Counted from the stretch's first letter, positions 8,101 to 18,005 are shown. The stretch: DNA of 64,000 nt from Flavobacteriales bacterium (GCA_013205245.1 JABMNH010000064.1:118506-182505), one strand, 5' to 3'. Notes: generated by a model from the sequence alone, not told the origin. Translations and numbers: made by a program.

Positions 8101-9996
8101 ATGAAAAATATAATTAAAAAATTCATTTTTGTTGTAGCTATTACTACTTTAATAGTTTCTTGTAAAAACGATTTAAATCAAACACCAATTGATCCAGATA
8201 GTTTTACACAACAAGACGTTTTTGCAAATGCTACCGTAGCGAAAGGAGCTTTGGCAAAATTATACGCTAGTTTGGCGCTTACAGGTCAACAAGGCCCAGC
8301 TGGTCAACCAGATATTGCAGGTATTGACGAAGGATTCTCTCAGTATTCAAGAGTATTGTTTAACCTTAACGTACTAACTACAGACGAAGCTGTAGTAGGT
8401 TGGGGAGATCCTGGTTTGCCAGATTTACACGGTCAAATTTGGTCGAGCAGTAATGACTTTACCGAGGCTATGTATTCGCGTTTAGCACAAGAAGTAAGTT
8501 TTAGTAATTCATTTATTAAAAACGCCTCTTTATTAACTGGAGCAGATGTTGATACTTATATAGCAGAAGCCCGTTTTTTAAGAGCCTTTGCTTATTATAA
8601 TTTGATGGATCTTTATGCTAATGTCCCTTTAACTACAACAATTTCTACCGATTTACCTTTACAAAGCAATCGCACAGAAATTTTTGCTTTTGTTGAATCA
8701 GAATTATTAGCTATTCAAGACTTATTAGCACCAAGTGGTGCTAATGAATATGGTCGTGTAGATCAAGTAGCTGCTTGGGCACTGTTATCAAAATTATATT
8801 TAAATGCAGAAGTATGGACGGGTACACCTAAGTATAGTGAGTGTGTAACTTATTCAGATAGAGTTATGAGTTCTTCTTACACTATTAATACAAACGATGC
8901 TAATGGCAATGGCTCTGCTTATGATGAGTTATTTTTAGCAGACAACAATACCAATGGCGCTCAAAACGAATTTATTTTCGCCTTAAATTTTGACGGAAAC
9001 CAATCTCAAACTTGGGGTGGTACAACATTCTTGGTTCATGCAGCTATTGGCGGGTCAATGAATCCTGCAGAATTTGGTGTAAATGGTGGCTGGGGAGGCT
9101 TACGTACTACTAAAAATTTAGTCGAAAAGTTCACTACCAATATAGTCCAAAGCGCATTAAACCCATTAAATTCAGCCCTCGGTACTGCATCGCAGTGGGG
9201 ACTTGTAGGAGATGCAACACCTAACGGTTGGGGAACACTTCCAGATATGGTAATGTCTGAAACAGCAACCAATCAATATGCCGTTTATGCTGTCTTAGGA
9301 GACGGATCTATGAAATTTCGCTTTAACAATGATTGGGGTGTTAATTATGGTAATTCTGGAACAGATGGTGTTTTAGGCGGTGATAACATTGCTGTTACAG
9401 CAGGCACCTACTATATCACTATGGATCTAGATAATTTGACTTATACCATGACGCCGTTAACAGATAAAAGAGGCATGTTCCATAGCGATGGGCAAACTTT
9501 AGAAATAGAAAAGATACCGCCTTTTAAAGAAGGTTATGCTGTAGCTAAATTTAAAAATCTTCGTTCTGACGGAAACCCAGGAAGTGATTCAAGTGGTGAT
9601 ATGGTTGATACAGATTTACCTTTAATTCGTTTAGCAGAAATCTATCTAAACTATGCCGAAGCTACCGTAAGAGGTGGTGGTGGCGATTTAGGTTTGGCAG
9701 CATCTAAAATTAATGAATTGCGCCAAAGAGGTTATGGTAATACTGCCGGAGATATAGGTAGTGGTGATTTAAACTTAGACTTTGTCTTAGATGAACGCTC
9801 AAGAGAATTGTATTGGGAAGGTCAAAGACGTACCGATTTAGTGCGTTACAATTATTTTACAACAGACAGCTATTTATGGCCTTTTAAAGGGAATCAACCT
9901 TTAGGAGCATCAACAGCTTCGTTTAGAAATATATTTCCAATTCCTGTAAATATCATTTCTACCAACCCTAACATGCAACAAAACCAAGGATATTAA
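8101..9996 (+). CDS. SusD-type surface glycan-binding lipoprotein with an inserted SusE/F-like module
   Basis: Surface lid of the SusC importer. It is a lipoprotein with lipidated Cys21 (LIVSCKND). SusD landmarks are the early ARFLRAFAYYNLMDLYANVPL helix region and the late LPLIRLAEIYLNYAEA and LDERSRELYWEGQRRTDLVRYN segments. At 631 residues it is longer than typical SusD proteins of about 530-550. The excess is explained by residues about 366-453: WGLVGDATPNGWG through KFRFNNDWGVNYGNSGTDG to TYYITMDLDNLTYTMTP, which closely resembles the starch-binding repeats of the next gene. SusD-like sequence resumes directly with DKRGMFHSDGQTLEIE. The gene is intact and co-transcribed with susC. Confidence 0.95.
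   Translation: MKNIIKKFIFVVAITTLIVSCKNDLNQTPIDPDSFTQQDVFANATVAKGALAKLYASLALTGQQGPAGQPDIAGIDEGFSQYSRVLFNLNVLTTDEAVVGWGDPGLPDLHGQIWSSSNDFTEAMYSRLAQEVSFSNSFIKNASLLTGADVDTYIAEARFLRAFAYYNLMDLYANVPLTTTISTDLPLQSNRTEIFAFVESELLAIQDLLAPSGANEYGRVDQVAAWALLSKLYLNAEVWTGTPKYSECVTYSDRVMSSSYTINTNDANGNGSAYDELFLADNNTNGAQNEFIFALNFDGNQSQTWGGTTFLVHAAIGGSMNPAEFGVNGGWGGLRTTKNLVEKFTTNIVQSALNPLNSALGTASQWGLVGDATPNGWGTLPDMVMSETATNQYAVYAVLGDGSMKFRFNNDWGVNYGNSGTDGVLGGDNIAVTAGTYYITMDLDNLTYTMTPLTDKRGMFHSDGQTLEIEKIPPFKEGYAVAKFKNLRSDGNPGSDSSGDMVDTDLPLIRLAEIYLNYAEATVRGGGGDLGLAASKINELRQRGYGNTAGDIGSGDLNLDFVLDERSRELYWEGQRRTDLVRYNYFTTDSYLWPFKGNQPLGASTASFRNIFPIPVNIISTNPNMQQNQGY
9196..9459 (+). other. SusE/F-like carbohydrate-binding module inserted in SusD
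   Basis: The in-frame segment encodes about 88 residues with the same landmarks as the three repeats of the downstream SusE/F protein: a starting WG-VG, NGWG/NDWG, a KFRFNNDWG strand, a G-TGADG/GTDG turn, a GDNI strand, and a TAGTY-I-LD-NN-TY ending. At DNA level it is clearly diverged from the downstream repeats, so it is not a fresh copy. Starch binding is inferred from the similarity. Confidence 0.8.
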
Positions 9997-10017
9997 TAAA
10001 AATTAAACTATAAAAAA

Positions 10018-11349
10018 ATGAAAAATATAAAACTTTTAACGTTACTGTTTTTAACCCTTATTGGATTAAATTCATGTCAAGATAATAGCGGTTTGACATA
10101 TATAGCAGCCCCTACTGGTGATTTTGCTTTTACAAATACCCTTTTAGCAGAATATGTGTTAACCCCAGCTGCTTCTAAAAATATAGGAGAAAGATTTATC
10201 TGGAGTAGTGCCGATTTTGGAACACAAACAAATGTTTCTTATGAATTGCAAAAATCAATAATTGGTGATTTTAGTGATGCAGAGGTTGTTGGATCTACCA
10301 ATGGTAATGATCTTTCAATATCAATAGGGAAACTTATTAATTATGCTACAGAAGCTGGGCTAGATAACGACCCTACTTCTGCTGAGCCAAATACTGGAAC
10401 TGTTTCTTTTAGATTACGTGCTTTTGTTGGAGATACAGCCACTAGTACAGATCAACTTTCACCTGCTGTTACCTTAGTACTTGTACTTCCTGAAGCTGTT
10501 CTTTCTGGCAGCTCAGTTCAAGTAACTACTTGGGGTGTTGTAGGTTCTGGTTATAACAATTGGGGTGCTTATTTAGATTCTCCATTCTACACAACTAGCG
10601 ACCCAGATGTTTTGGTTGCCTATACTACATTATTAGATGGTGAAATTAAATTTAGAGACGATAATGCTTGGGCGCTTAATTATGGCGACACTGGAGTTGA
10701 TGGCATATTAGATGATGGCGGAGATAACATCGTTGTAACAGCAGGTACTTATAAAATTACTTTTAATACGAGCACACTTGCGTATAGTATCGATCCTTTC
10801 TCTTGGGGTATTGTAGGTTCTGGATTTAATGATTGGGGTGCTACACCTGATGGTAAATTTTATTATGATTACACTACAGATACCTTTAAAGTAGGTATTA
10901 AACTAATTGATGGCGAAATTAAATTTAGATTTAATAACGACTGGGGTACTAATTTTGGTGATACTGGTGCCGATGGTACTTTAGAAGATGGTGGTGATAA
11001 TATTGTTTCAACTGCAGGTTTTTATACCATTTCTCTAGATTTGAATAATAATTCTTACACCATTGCCGCAGCAGATATATGGGGTATTGTAGGTTCTGGT
11101 TATAATGATTGGGGTGCTACACCTGATTTTAGTTTAACTGAAGTAAATCCTGGTATTTGGGTTGGCGATATCGTAACTCTTATTGATGGCGAAATTAAAT
11201 TCCGTCTAAACGAAGACTGGGGCTTTAATTTTGGAGATACTGGAGCAGATGGTACAATAGATGATCAAGGAGATAATATTGTTGTAACAGCAGGAAACTA
11301 TAGAGTAGTGCTAGACATTAACAACGGCACTTATTTATTAAACAAATAA
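10018..11349 (+). CDS. SusE/SusF-type surface starch-binding lipoprotein with three tandem modules
   Basis: An outer-membrane lipoprotein of 443 residues (lipobox LNSC, Cys20) that would hold starch near the SusCD importer. The N-terminal domain up to about residue 165 is the SusE-type Ig-like region (FTNTLLAEYVLTPAA... LSPAVTLVLVLPEA). Three tandem modules of about 90 residues follow, starting at Trp172, Trp263 and Trp355. Each has WG-VGSG-N-WGA, DGEIKFR, WGxNxGDTG, DGGDNIV, TAG-Y and a closing LDxNN-TY strand. It follows susD by 21 bp and ends at a strong terminator. It has no catalytic motif. Confidence 0.92.
   Translation: MKNIKLLTLLFLTLIGLNSCQDNSGLTYIAAPTGDFAFTNTLLAEYVLTPAASKNIGERFIWSSADFGTQTNVSYELQKSIIGDFSDAEVVGSTNGNDLSISIGKLINYATEAGLDNDPTSAEPNTGTVSFRLRAFVGDTATSTDQLSPAVTLVLVLPEAVLSGSSVQVTTWGVVGSGYNNWGAYLDSPFYTTSDPDVLVAYTTLLDGEIKFRDDNAWALNYGDTGVDGILDDGGDNIVVTAGTYKITFNTSTLAYSIDPFSWGIVGSGFNDWGATPDGKFYYDYTTDTFKVGIKLIDGEIKFRFNNDWGTNFGDTGADGTLEDGGDNIVSTAGFYTISLDLNNNSYTIAAADIWGIVGSGYNDWGATPDFSLTEVNPGIWVGDIVTLIDGEIKFRLNEDWGFNFGDTGADGTIDDQGDNIVVTAGNYRVVLDINNGTYLLNK
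10531..11346 (+). repeat. Three tandem ~270-bp starch-binding module repeats
   Basis: Units start at 10531, 10804 and 11080. Units 2 and 3 are very similar at nucleotide level at their starts (both read tggggtattgtaggttctgg) and in the GDTGADGT region. Unit 1 is more diverged. The pattern points to internal duplication, with the unit 2/3 event most recent. Confidence 0.85.
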
Positions 11350-11380
11350 AATATATTTAAAATATTTTATTGATAAAAAT

Positions 11381-11415
11381 AAAAGGCTGTTTGTTAATAA
11401 CAAACAGCCTTTTTT
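11381..11415 (+). terminator. Rho-independent terminator after the susC-D-E operon
   Basis: AGGCTGTTTG (11384-11393) pairs perfectly with CAAACAGCCT (11401-11410) around a short loop, followed by a T-run. It separates susCDE from the GH13 gene, which has its own -7 motif. Confidence 0.88.
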
Positions 11416-11467
11416 AATAATTTAATCTATTTGTAATAAACCTGTCTAAGTAAATTATTCGGCATAT

Positions 11468-11475
11468 TACATTTG
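11468..11475 (+). promoter_or_regulatory. -7 promoter motif (TACATTTG) for the GH13 gene
   Basis: Exact TAnnTTTG match 20 bp before the GH13 start codon at 11496 and just after the susE terminator, so the amylase can be transcribed separately. Confidence 0.6.
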
Positions 11476-11495
11476 GTATTATATAAAAGAAAACA

Positions 11496-14267
11496 ATGAA
11501 TAAATTACATCTGATATTACTCTTATTATTACCATTTTTTACTTTTTCTCAAGTAACAACTGTACCTACATTACCAACTGTTTCTGATGCTATTACCGTC
11601 ACTTTTGATGCTACAGGTACAGAATTAGAAGGTTATATAGGTGATGTTTATGCTTACACAGGTGTAACGATAAATGGCACAAAGTGGAAAAAAATTAAAG
11701 GAAGTAGTGATTTTGTTAATAATACAGCACACCCTCAACTCACTAATATTGGAACAAATCTCTTCCAACTAAATATAACTCCTGATGTTACTACATTTTA
11801 TGGTATTGTTTCTGGGGAAACAGTTACAGAATTATCTTTTGTTTTTCGCTCTTCAGATGGCGCCAAACAATCACGTCCAGATTATTTTGTACCCATTTTC
11901 GCTTCTGGCGGATTAAATGTGTTAATAACAACACATGCAAATAATGATGCTATTACACAAAATACCACACAAACCATTACGGCAGATGCTTCTATAGCAT
12001 CAACCATACAAATATTTGTAGATAATGAGCTTCAAACTACAGCCACATCGGCTACAACAGCAAGTAAAAGTTATACTTTTTCTACCACGGGCAGTCATGT
12101 TTTAAAAGCTACAGCAACATTAAATACACAAACCGTTACCAATGAAGTTACTGTATTTGTTAAATCTACAACACAAATAGCCAGTATTCCGTCTGGGATG
12201 AAAAACGGTATTAATAAAAACACAGATGGCAGTGTCACTTTTGTATTGACCGCTCCTCTTAAAACTGCCGCCTTTGTTATGGGCGATTTTAATAACTGGT
12301 TGCTCAACGACACCTATCATATGAAAAAGAATACAGCCACCAACCAATTTTGGGTAACCGTACCGGGCTTAGACCCAAATACAGAATATGCCTACCAATA
12401 CAATATTGATTATTCATTGACAGTAGCCGATCCTTTCGGGCATAAAGTTTTAGATCCAAGCAATGACCAATACATTCCGGCAAGTACTTTTCCGAATATA
12501 AAAGCGTATCCAACCGGTTTAACAACAGGGATTGTTTCCGCATTTACCATTACCGAACCAACTTTTAATTGGACAACTACTTACACCCCTCCAAATAAAA
12601 ATAATTTAATTATTTACGAAATGCTCTTACGCGATTTTGACGTGGTAGGCATAAGTGATATTGGCGATTTTAACAAAGCCCTAACCCATTTAGATTACCT
12701 TCAAAATTTAGGTATTAATGCCATTGAACTCATGCCTGTAAATGAATTTGAAGGCAATGACAGTTGGGGTTACAATCCCGATTTTCACGGGGCGCTTGAT
12801 AAGGCTTATGGCACACCAACCAATTATAAAACCTTTATAAACGAATGTCATAAACGTGGCATTGCGGTAATTATGGATGTGGTTTATAACCACGCTTTTG
12901 GACAGAGTCCCTTGGCTCAAATGTGGTGGGATAGTGCAAATAACCGTCCAAGTGCTACAAATCCGTATTTAAACCCTATTCCAAAACACGATTTTAATGT
13001 GGGGAATGATTTTAATCACGAAAGTACTTACACCAAAACCTACGTTAAAGAAACGCTACAATATTGGCAACAAGAATATAAAATTGATGGTTTTAGATTC
13101 GATTTATCTAAAGGTTTTACACAAACCAATACATTGGGAAATTCTGGAGCAATGGCAAACCAAGATAACTCACGTATTGCTATTTTAAAAGATTATACCG
13201 ATTTTATGTGGGGTATTAACGCAAATACTTATGTTATTTTAGAGCATTTAGCCGACAATTCTGAAGAAACAATTCTCGCCAATTACGGCATGATGCTTTG
13301 GGGTAATATGAATAATAATTACGCGCAAAATGCTATGGGCTTCTCGAGTAGCTCAGATGTTTCTTGGCTGTCTTATAAAGACAGAGGTTGGAATAACCCA
13401 AATGTGGTTGGTTATATGGAAAGTCATGATGAAGAGCGTTTGATGTATAAGAATTTAACGTATGGTGTCAATATTGGCAGTTATAATGTAAGAAATTTAA
13501 CAACTGCCTTAAAACGCGAAGAATTGGTAGCCAATTTCTTTTTTACCATTCCAGGACCTAAAATGATTTGGCAATTTGGTGAGTTGGGTTATGAGTTTTC
13601 TATAAACCGTTGTACAGATGGAAGTATAAATAATAATTGTCGCTTATCAAGAAAACCCATTCACTGGGAGTATTTTAACGATGCTAATCGTAAAAATGTG
13701 TACGATATTTGGCGTACTTTAACAGCTTTTAAACAGCAACAACCTGTTTTTAACACAACCGATTTTACTTTAAATGTTGGCAGCACATTAACCAAAAGTA
13801 TTGTGTTGCGTCATGCTTCAATGGACGTCGTTCTTTTAGGTAATTTTAATGTGACCACACAATCTATTGTGCCAAACTTTACTAAAACAGGTGTATGGTA
13901 TGAATACTATACAGGAAGCACTTTAAATGTTACAAACACAACAGCCACTATCAGTTTACAGCCCGGCGAATACCGCATGTATTCTTCCGTTTTATTAAAC
14001 AGTCCTTTGGCTATAGAAAAAGTAGGCAGCCCTTTAAACAATGCTTTAAAAGTGTATCCTAATCCCGTTAAGAACGGATTTAATTTAAGTTTAGATACAA
14101 AGAGCGTGACTGTTTACGATATCTCTGGTAGAATTGTAAAACAATTTAAAGGTCATTTCTCTAAAAACAAAACTTTTGATGTGAGCACTTTAGCACCTTC
14201 GGTATATTTTCTTCAAGCAGAAACGGTTGATGCCAAATTGTACGCAAAAAAATTAGTGAAATATTAA
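11496..14267 (+). CDS. Secreted alpha-amylase-family (GH13) glucan hydrolase with T9SS sorting domain
   Basis: Extracellular or surface-attached alpha-glucan hydrolase of 923 residues. A signal peptide (LLLLLPFFTFSQ) is followed by beta-sandwich domains; the second, around FVMGDFNNWLLND...YAYQYNIDY, resembles a CBM48/E-set domain. The GH13 barrel has region I DVVYNH (Asp461), nucleophile Asp536 in GFRFDLSKG, acid/base Glu583 in VILEHLAD, and transition-state Asp645 in ESHDEERL. The last ~80 residues (LKVYPNPVKNGFNLS...YFLQAE...KKLVKY) are a type IX secretion sorting domain, so export to the cell surface or medium by T9SS is expected. Exact specificity (amylase, neopullulanase, pullulanase) cannot be read from the motifs. 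Confidence 0.92.
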   Translation: MNKLHLILLLLLPFFTFSQVTTVPTLPTVSDAITVTFDATGTELEGYIGDVYAYTGVTINGTKWKKIKGSSDFVNNTAHPQLTNIGTNLFQLNITPDVTTFYGIVSGETVTELSFVFRSSDGAKQSRPDYFVPIFASGGLNVLITTHANNDAITQNTTQTITADASIASTIQIFVDNELQTTATSATTASKSYTFSTTGSHVLKATATLNTQTVTNEVTVFVKSTTQIASIPSGMKNGINKNTDGSVTFVLTAPLKTAAFVMGDFNNWLLNDTYHMKKNTATNQFWVTVPGLDPNTEYAYQYNIDYSLTVADPFGHKVLDPSNDQYIPASTFPNIKAYPTGLTTGIVSAFTITEPTFNWTTTYTPPNKNNLIIYEMLLRDFDVVGISDIGDFNKALTHLDYLQNLGINAIELMPVNEFEGNDSWGYNPDFHGALDKAYGTPTNYKTFINECHKRGIAVIMDVVYNHAFGQSPLAQMWWDSANNRPSATNPYLNPIPKHDFNVGNDFNHESTYTKTYVKETLQYWQQEYKIDGFRFDLSKGFTQTNTLGNSGAMANQDNSRIAILKDYTDFMWGINANTYVILEHLADNSEETILANYGMMLWGNMNNNYAQNAMGFSSSSDVSWLSYKDRGWNNPNVVGYMESHDEERLMYKNLTYGVNIGSYNVRNLTTALKREELVANFFFTIPGPKMIWQFGELGYEFSINRCTDGSINNNCRLSRKPIHWEYFNDANRKNVYDIWRTLTAFKQQQPVFNTTDFTLNVGSTLTKSIVLRHASMDVVLLGNFNVTTQSIVPNFTKTGVWYEYYTGSTLNVTNTTATISLQPGEYRMYSSVLLNSPLAIEKVGSPLNNALKVYPNPVKNGFNLSLDTKSVTVYDISGRIVKQFKGHFSKNKTFDVSTLAPSVYFLQAETVDAKLYAKKLVKY

Positions 14268-14292
14268 TTTACAAAAAATAGAATACCCCTCC

Positions 14293-14327
14293 AAACGTCA
14301 AACATCCTGTGTGTTTGGCGTTTTTTT
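14293..14327 (+). terminator. Terminator after GH13
   Basis: AAACGTCAAACA (14293-14304) pairs with TGTTTGGCGTTT (14312-14323) with one G-T wobble, followed by a T-run. It lies between the convergent GH13 and GH2 genes and marks the boundary between the alpha-glucan and galactan loci. Confidence 0.82.
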
Positions 14328-14368
14328 ATTTCTAAATAATTGGCGTTAAAGTAGATAATACACTCATT

Positions 14369-16816
14369 TTATTCAGTCAATATAACAACAGTGTCTTTGA
14401 TTAACCCATTCGCTTTAGCGGATATTTTGGTTTTCCCCTTTTTAAAACCCGACTCTAAAATCAACATCGCCTTGCCGTAAAATAATTTTACATGATGTGC
14501 CTGAAACGGTTCAAAAGATTGCGGATTGCCGTTACCAACACCCGCAATATGAGCCAATCCATCAAGTTCAAAATTGATTGTATCATTGGCAAGCGGACAT
14601 AAATTTCCGTTTTTATCATAAGCTTCAACAAGAATATATGACAAATCGGAGCCATCTGGTTTTAAAACGGTTCTCTCGGGTGTTAGTTTTATTTTGTATG
14701 GTTTTCCTTCAGTTTTAACAACGCTTTCGCCAATTTTAGCACCTTCTTTATAAGCAACTGCTTTTACTTCGCCGGGTTGATAAATCACATCGTTCCACAT
14801 CAATCTAAAACGTTCTGTTGAATTTTTTGATGTGGGTTTTTTGCATTGCATCCCTTGTGATTTTCCGTTGACAAACAGCTCGGCGCAATCGCCGTTGGTG
14901 TACACAAAAACAGGCACTTTTTGGCCTTCTTTTCCCGCCCAATTCCAATGCGGTAAAATATGTACTGTTGTTTCGTCAGGTTTCCAATAACTTTTATACA
15001 AATAATAGCGGTCTTTCGGAATCCCAACCAAATCAACAATGCCAAAATAAGAACTTCGTGAGGCTTGTTTATCGGTCATTCCCATCTTTTTAACAACGGC
15101 ATTATTATAAGGCGTAGGTTCTCCTAGATAATCAAAACCTGTCCATACAAATTCGCCAGCCACATAGCTTTCATCTTGTTGCCACATAAAATCATCATCC
15201 GAAATTTCGGCCCACTCGGGCGCATTTAAATCGTAAGAACTAACTTGCAAAGACTTGGTGAAATTGGTTTTATCGGTTGGTAAAGGAAATTCATAAAAAC
15301 CTCTAGTGCTTACAGTTGAAGCCGATTCGCTTATAATTACCGACTTGTTTGGTTCTAATTGTCTGGCCAAACGGTAACGTCGGGTATAATTCCAACTGTG
15401 CACGTCGTAATAATCAAAATGGCGCAATTCTGCACTTTTCATATTATCGTTTACCAAAGTTGTTGGGCGGGTTGGGTCGTATTTATCAACATAATTCAGC
15501 ATCGTGTGCAAACGCTTAAATCCGTTGTTGATATTCCATTGTACGTCGCCAATTTCATTTCCTACACTCCAAATAAAAACCGAAGGATGGTTGCGATCGC
15601 GAACTACAAAATTCCTGATATTCCGATGCGCGTACTCTTCAAAATCTGTAGTCTCGGTAATGTCTATTTTAGCATCGTATTTATCAAAAGCTTCGTTAAA
15701 AAATAAAATTCCCATACTATCACACAATTGTAATAATTCGGGAGCTGCCACATTATGACTATTCCTAATGGCATTTGCGCCCATGTCTTTCATAATTTTA
15801 AGTTGACGCCCCATCGCGCTTTTATTAAAAGCGACGCCTAAGGGCCCGAAATCACTGTGAAGATTAACGCCTTTTAATTGAACGCGTTTGTTGTTTAAAT
15901 AAAATCCATCATCGGCTGTAAAGCGAATACTTCTGACACCGAATGGCGTTGTGTAAGTATCAACCAACTTATCATCAGAATAAATATTTGTAACGGCTTT
16001 ATAAAGCACCGGATTATCAACATCCCAATGTGTTGGATTTGACAACGTGATGGTGACTTCTAAATCTTTATTTTTTAAAGCTTCTAGGTTTGAAGAAATT
16101 GATGAGCGACCCACTTCATTGCCGGATTGATTATAAATAACTTGCTCAACTTTAACTGAATCTTTTTGTTGCGATTGATTTAAAACCGCCGTGCTGATAC
16201 GTACATCGGCACTGTTTGATTTGATAATGGGCGTGGTAATATAAGTTCCCCAAACCGCCACGTGAACGGGGTTAACCACCAACATTTGCACTTTGCGATA
16301 CAAACCACCACCTGGATACCAGCGGCTGTCGTGCTGACGCGTATCGGCATAAACCGCCAACATGTTTTTACCACCAAAGTTTAAAAAATCGGTGACATCT
16401 AAATAAAAAGAATTGTAACCATAGTCCCAACTTCCTGCCAATTTTCCGTTGACATAAACTTTAGGAAACGCCATCACGCCGTCAAAAATGAGATAAATTC
16501 TTTTGCTTTTATAGGATGACGGTATTTGTAATTGTTTGCGATACCAACCTTCGCCTTTCCAAGGGAGTTTTCCCGTATTTCCATCTCCATCAACAATAAA
16601 AGGACCCGAAATAGCCCAATCGTGTGGAATATTGATGTTTTGCCAACCGGCATCATTAAAATCAACAGATGATGCTTTAGGTGGATTCCCTTTGGTAAAT
16701 TTCCAATCTGTTTGAAGGGTTTCTAGTATTCTGGTTTGTGCGATAATTTCTGCATTCACAAAAAAAAGTATCACAACAAAAATCAATACGGTTTTTTTTA
16801 ATGTGTTTATCATCAT
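14369..16816 (-). CDS. Beta-galactosidase-like glycoside hydrolase family 2
   Basis: Exported GH2 enzyme of 815 residues with a signal peptide (VLIFVVILFFVNAEIIAQ). The domain order is sugar-binding jelly roll (WYRKQLQIPSSYKSKRIYLIFDGVM), Ig-like domain, then the TIM barrel from about residue 300 (LKGVNLHSDFG), with acid/base Glu421 in FIWSVGNEIGD and likely nucleophile Glu497 in VIISESAS. C-terminal Ig-like domains follow. It lies 23 bp after the GH53 gene in the same direction. With an endo-galactanase as partner, release of galactose from beta-galacto-oligosaccharides is the best guess, but GH2 also contains glucuronidases and mannosidases. Confidence 0.88.
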   Translation of the reverse strand: MMINTLKKTVLIFVVILFFVNAEIIAQTRILETLQTDWKFTKGNPPKASSVDFNDAGWQNINIPHDWAISGPFIVDGDGNTGKLPWKGEGWYRKQLQIPSSYKSKRIYLIFDGVMAFPKVYVNGKLAGSWDYGYNSFYLDVTDFLNFGGKNMLAVYADTRQHDSRWYPGGGLYRKVQMLVVNPVHVAVWGTYITTPIIKSNSADVRISTAVLNQSQQKDSVKVEQVIYNQSGNEVGRSSISSNLEALKNKDLEVTITLSNPTHWDVDNPVLYKAVTNIYSDDKLVDTYTTPFGVRSIRFTADDGFYLNNKRVQLKGVNLHSDFGPLGVAFNKSAMGRQLKIMKDMGANAIRNSHNVAAPELLQLCDSMGILFFNEAFDKYDAKIDITETTDFEEYAHRNIRNFVVRDRNHPSVFIWSVGNEIGDVQWNINNGFKRLHTMLNYVDKYDPTRPTTLVNDNMKSAELRHFDYYDVHSWNYTRRYRLARQLEPNKSVIISESASTVSTRGFYEFPLPTDKTNFTKSLQVSSYDLNAPEWAEISDDDFMWQQDESYVAGEFVWTGFDYLGEPTPYNNAVVKKMGMTDKQASRSSYFGIVDLVGIPKDRYYLYKSYWKPDETTVHILPHWNWAGKEGQKVPVFVYTNGDCAELFVNGKSQGMQCKKPTSKNSTERFRLMWNDVIYQPGEVKAVAYKEGAKIGESVVKTEGKPYKIKLTPERTVLKPDGSDLSYILVEAYDKNGNLCPLANDTINFELDGLAHIAGVGNGNPQSFEPFQAHHVKLFYGKAMLILESGFKKGKTKISAKANGLIKDTVVILTE

Positions 16817-16839
16817 GGTGTTTTATATAAAATATCTTA

Positions 16840-17982
16840 TTAATTACTTAAAGATGCATTGTAAAATGACATCCCTAAAGTTGCTTTATCATTGTGATCA
16901 AACAAAGTAGCATTATCCCAATGTGAACCTTGCGCCCATTGTGTACTGCAAGTTGTAGAAACCCACGCTGGCTCCCAATAGACAAGACCTTCGCCTCCAG
17001 AAGATTTAACAATTTCGGTTAATTTATTTAAATAATCTAATTGTCCTTGTTGCGTTGCCGGATATCCAGAAATCAGTGCATCACTACCTAAAATATTGCC
17101 AGCGCTATCGGCATCATCCAATGTAAACGGATAAGCCGTTTCTACAATCATCAAACGTATTTTGTAAGTATTTACCAGTTGTGTTAAAGGTGTAACCAAG
17201 TTATTTAATTTATAAGTTGACCAAAGCGGATAATAAGATACCCCAATCCAATCAAAATCTGTAACCCCACTTTTGGTTGCTTGGTCAAACCACCACAAGG
17301 CATTTTCGGGTTGTGCAATGTGCAACATCACTTCAATATTTTTGCTTTTGGCAGCTGAAATATCCCTCACCGCTTTGATGCCTTTATTGATAAGTGCGGC
17401 GTTTCTAGTCCAATCTATTGGCCATTGTAAAGCGCCGTTCTGTAAAATCATGGCGTTAATTTCATTGCCAACCTGAACGATATCTGGCAATAAATTAAGA
17501 TCAGATAAATCACTTAAAGTGGTGTAAGTATAATTGTAAACCAAATCGCCCAAAACTGTTGTATTGTTGACATCACTTAGCCAAGCGGCCGGAATTTCTT
17601 GATGCGACGGATCTGCCCAGGTATCTGAATAATGGAAATCTAACAATACGCTCATCCCTTCGGCTTTCGCTCTCGAAATGGTTTTTTTTACATCTTCAAA
17701 ATTTGAATAGTTTGTCCAATCTGGATGATTCCAAAGACGCACCCTAACCAAATTAGTGCCCGCTTCTTTAAAAATTTTAAAAGGATCTTTGGTTGCATTA
17801 TTTGCATCTTTATAAGTCGCACCACAATCTTCCATTTCGTTTGTATAAGACAAATCGGCACCATAATAAAAGCTAACCACTTGGTTTTGATTGGGCGGAC
17901 TATCTATAATTGGGTTTGACCCACCTTCTTTAGAACAAGAAAACGCCAAAACAAGCATCAATAGTAAAAGAAGGTTTTGCAT
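16840..17982 (-). CDS. Arabinogalactan endo-beta-1,4-galactanase, GH53, lipoprotein
   Basis: Cuts beta-1,4-galactan chains. The 380-residue protein starts with a lipoprotein signal (LVLAFSCSKEGG), so it is probably anchored in the outer membrane. GH53 landmarks include YGADLSYTNEMEDCGATYKD at the start of the barrel, VRVRLWNHP, LLDFHYSDTWADPSHQEIPAAW, acid/base Glu174 in VQVGNEIN and nucleophile Glu281 in MIVETAYPF, all at normal spacing. It is first in a two-gene operon with GH2 and is divergent from a GntR regulator. Confidence 0.95.
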   Translation of the reverse strand: MQNLLLLLMLVLAFSCSKEGGSNPIIDSPPNQNQVVSFYYGADLSYTNEMEDCGATYKDANNATKDPFKIFKEAGTNLVRVRLWNHPDWTNYSNFEDVKKTISRAKAEGMSVLLDFHYSDTWADPSHQEIPAAWLSDVNNTTVLGDLVYNYTYTTLSDLSDLNLLPDIVQVGNEINAMILQNGALQWPIDWTRNAALINKGIKAVRDISAAKSKNIEVMLHIAQPENALWWFDQATKSGVTDFDWIGVSYYPLWSTYKLNNLVTPLTQLVNTYKIRLMIVETAYPFTLDDADSAGNILGSDALISGYPATQQGQLDYLNKLTEIVKSSGGEGLVYWEPAWVSTTCSTQWAQGSHWDNATLFDHNDKATLGMSFYNASLSN

Positions 17983-18005
17983 CTTTAAATTTTTTGATAA
18001 AAATA

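Noticed and set aside
10531..11346. Assembly artefact from tandem repeats
   Set aside because: Modules differ enough from each other, and the frame is intact throughout.
15359..15758. Two overlapping plus-strand ORFs of 84-115 codons
   Set aside because: They lie antisense to the GH2 catalytic barrel, have no domain and no start signals.
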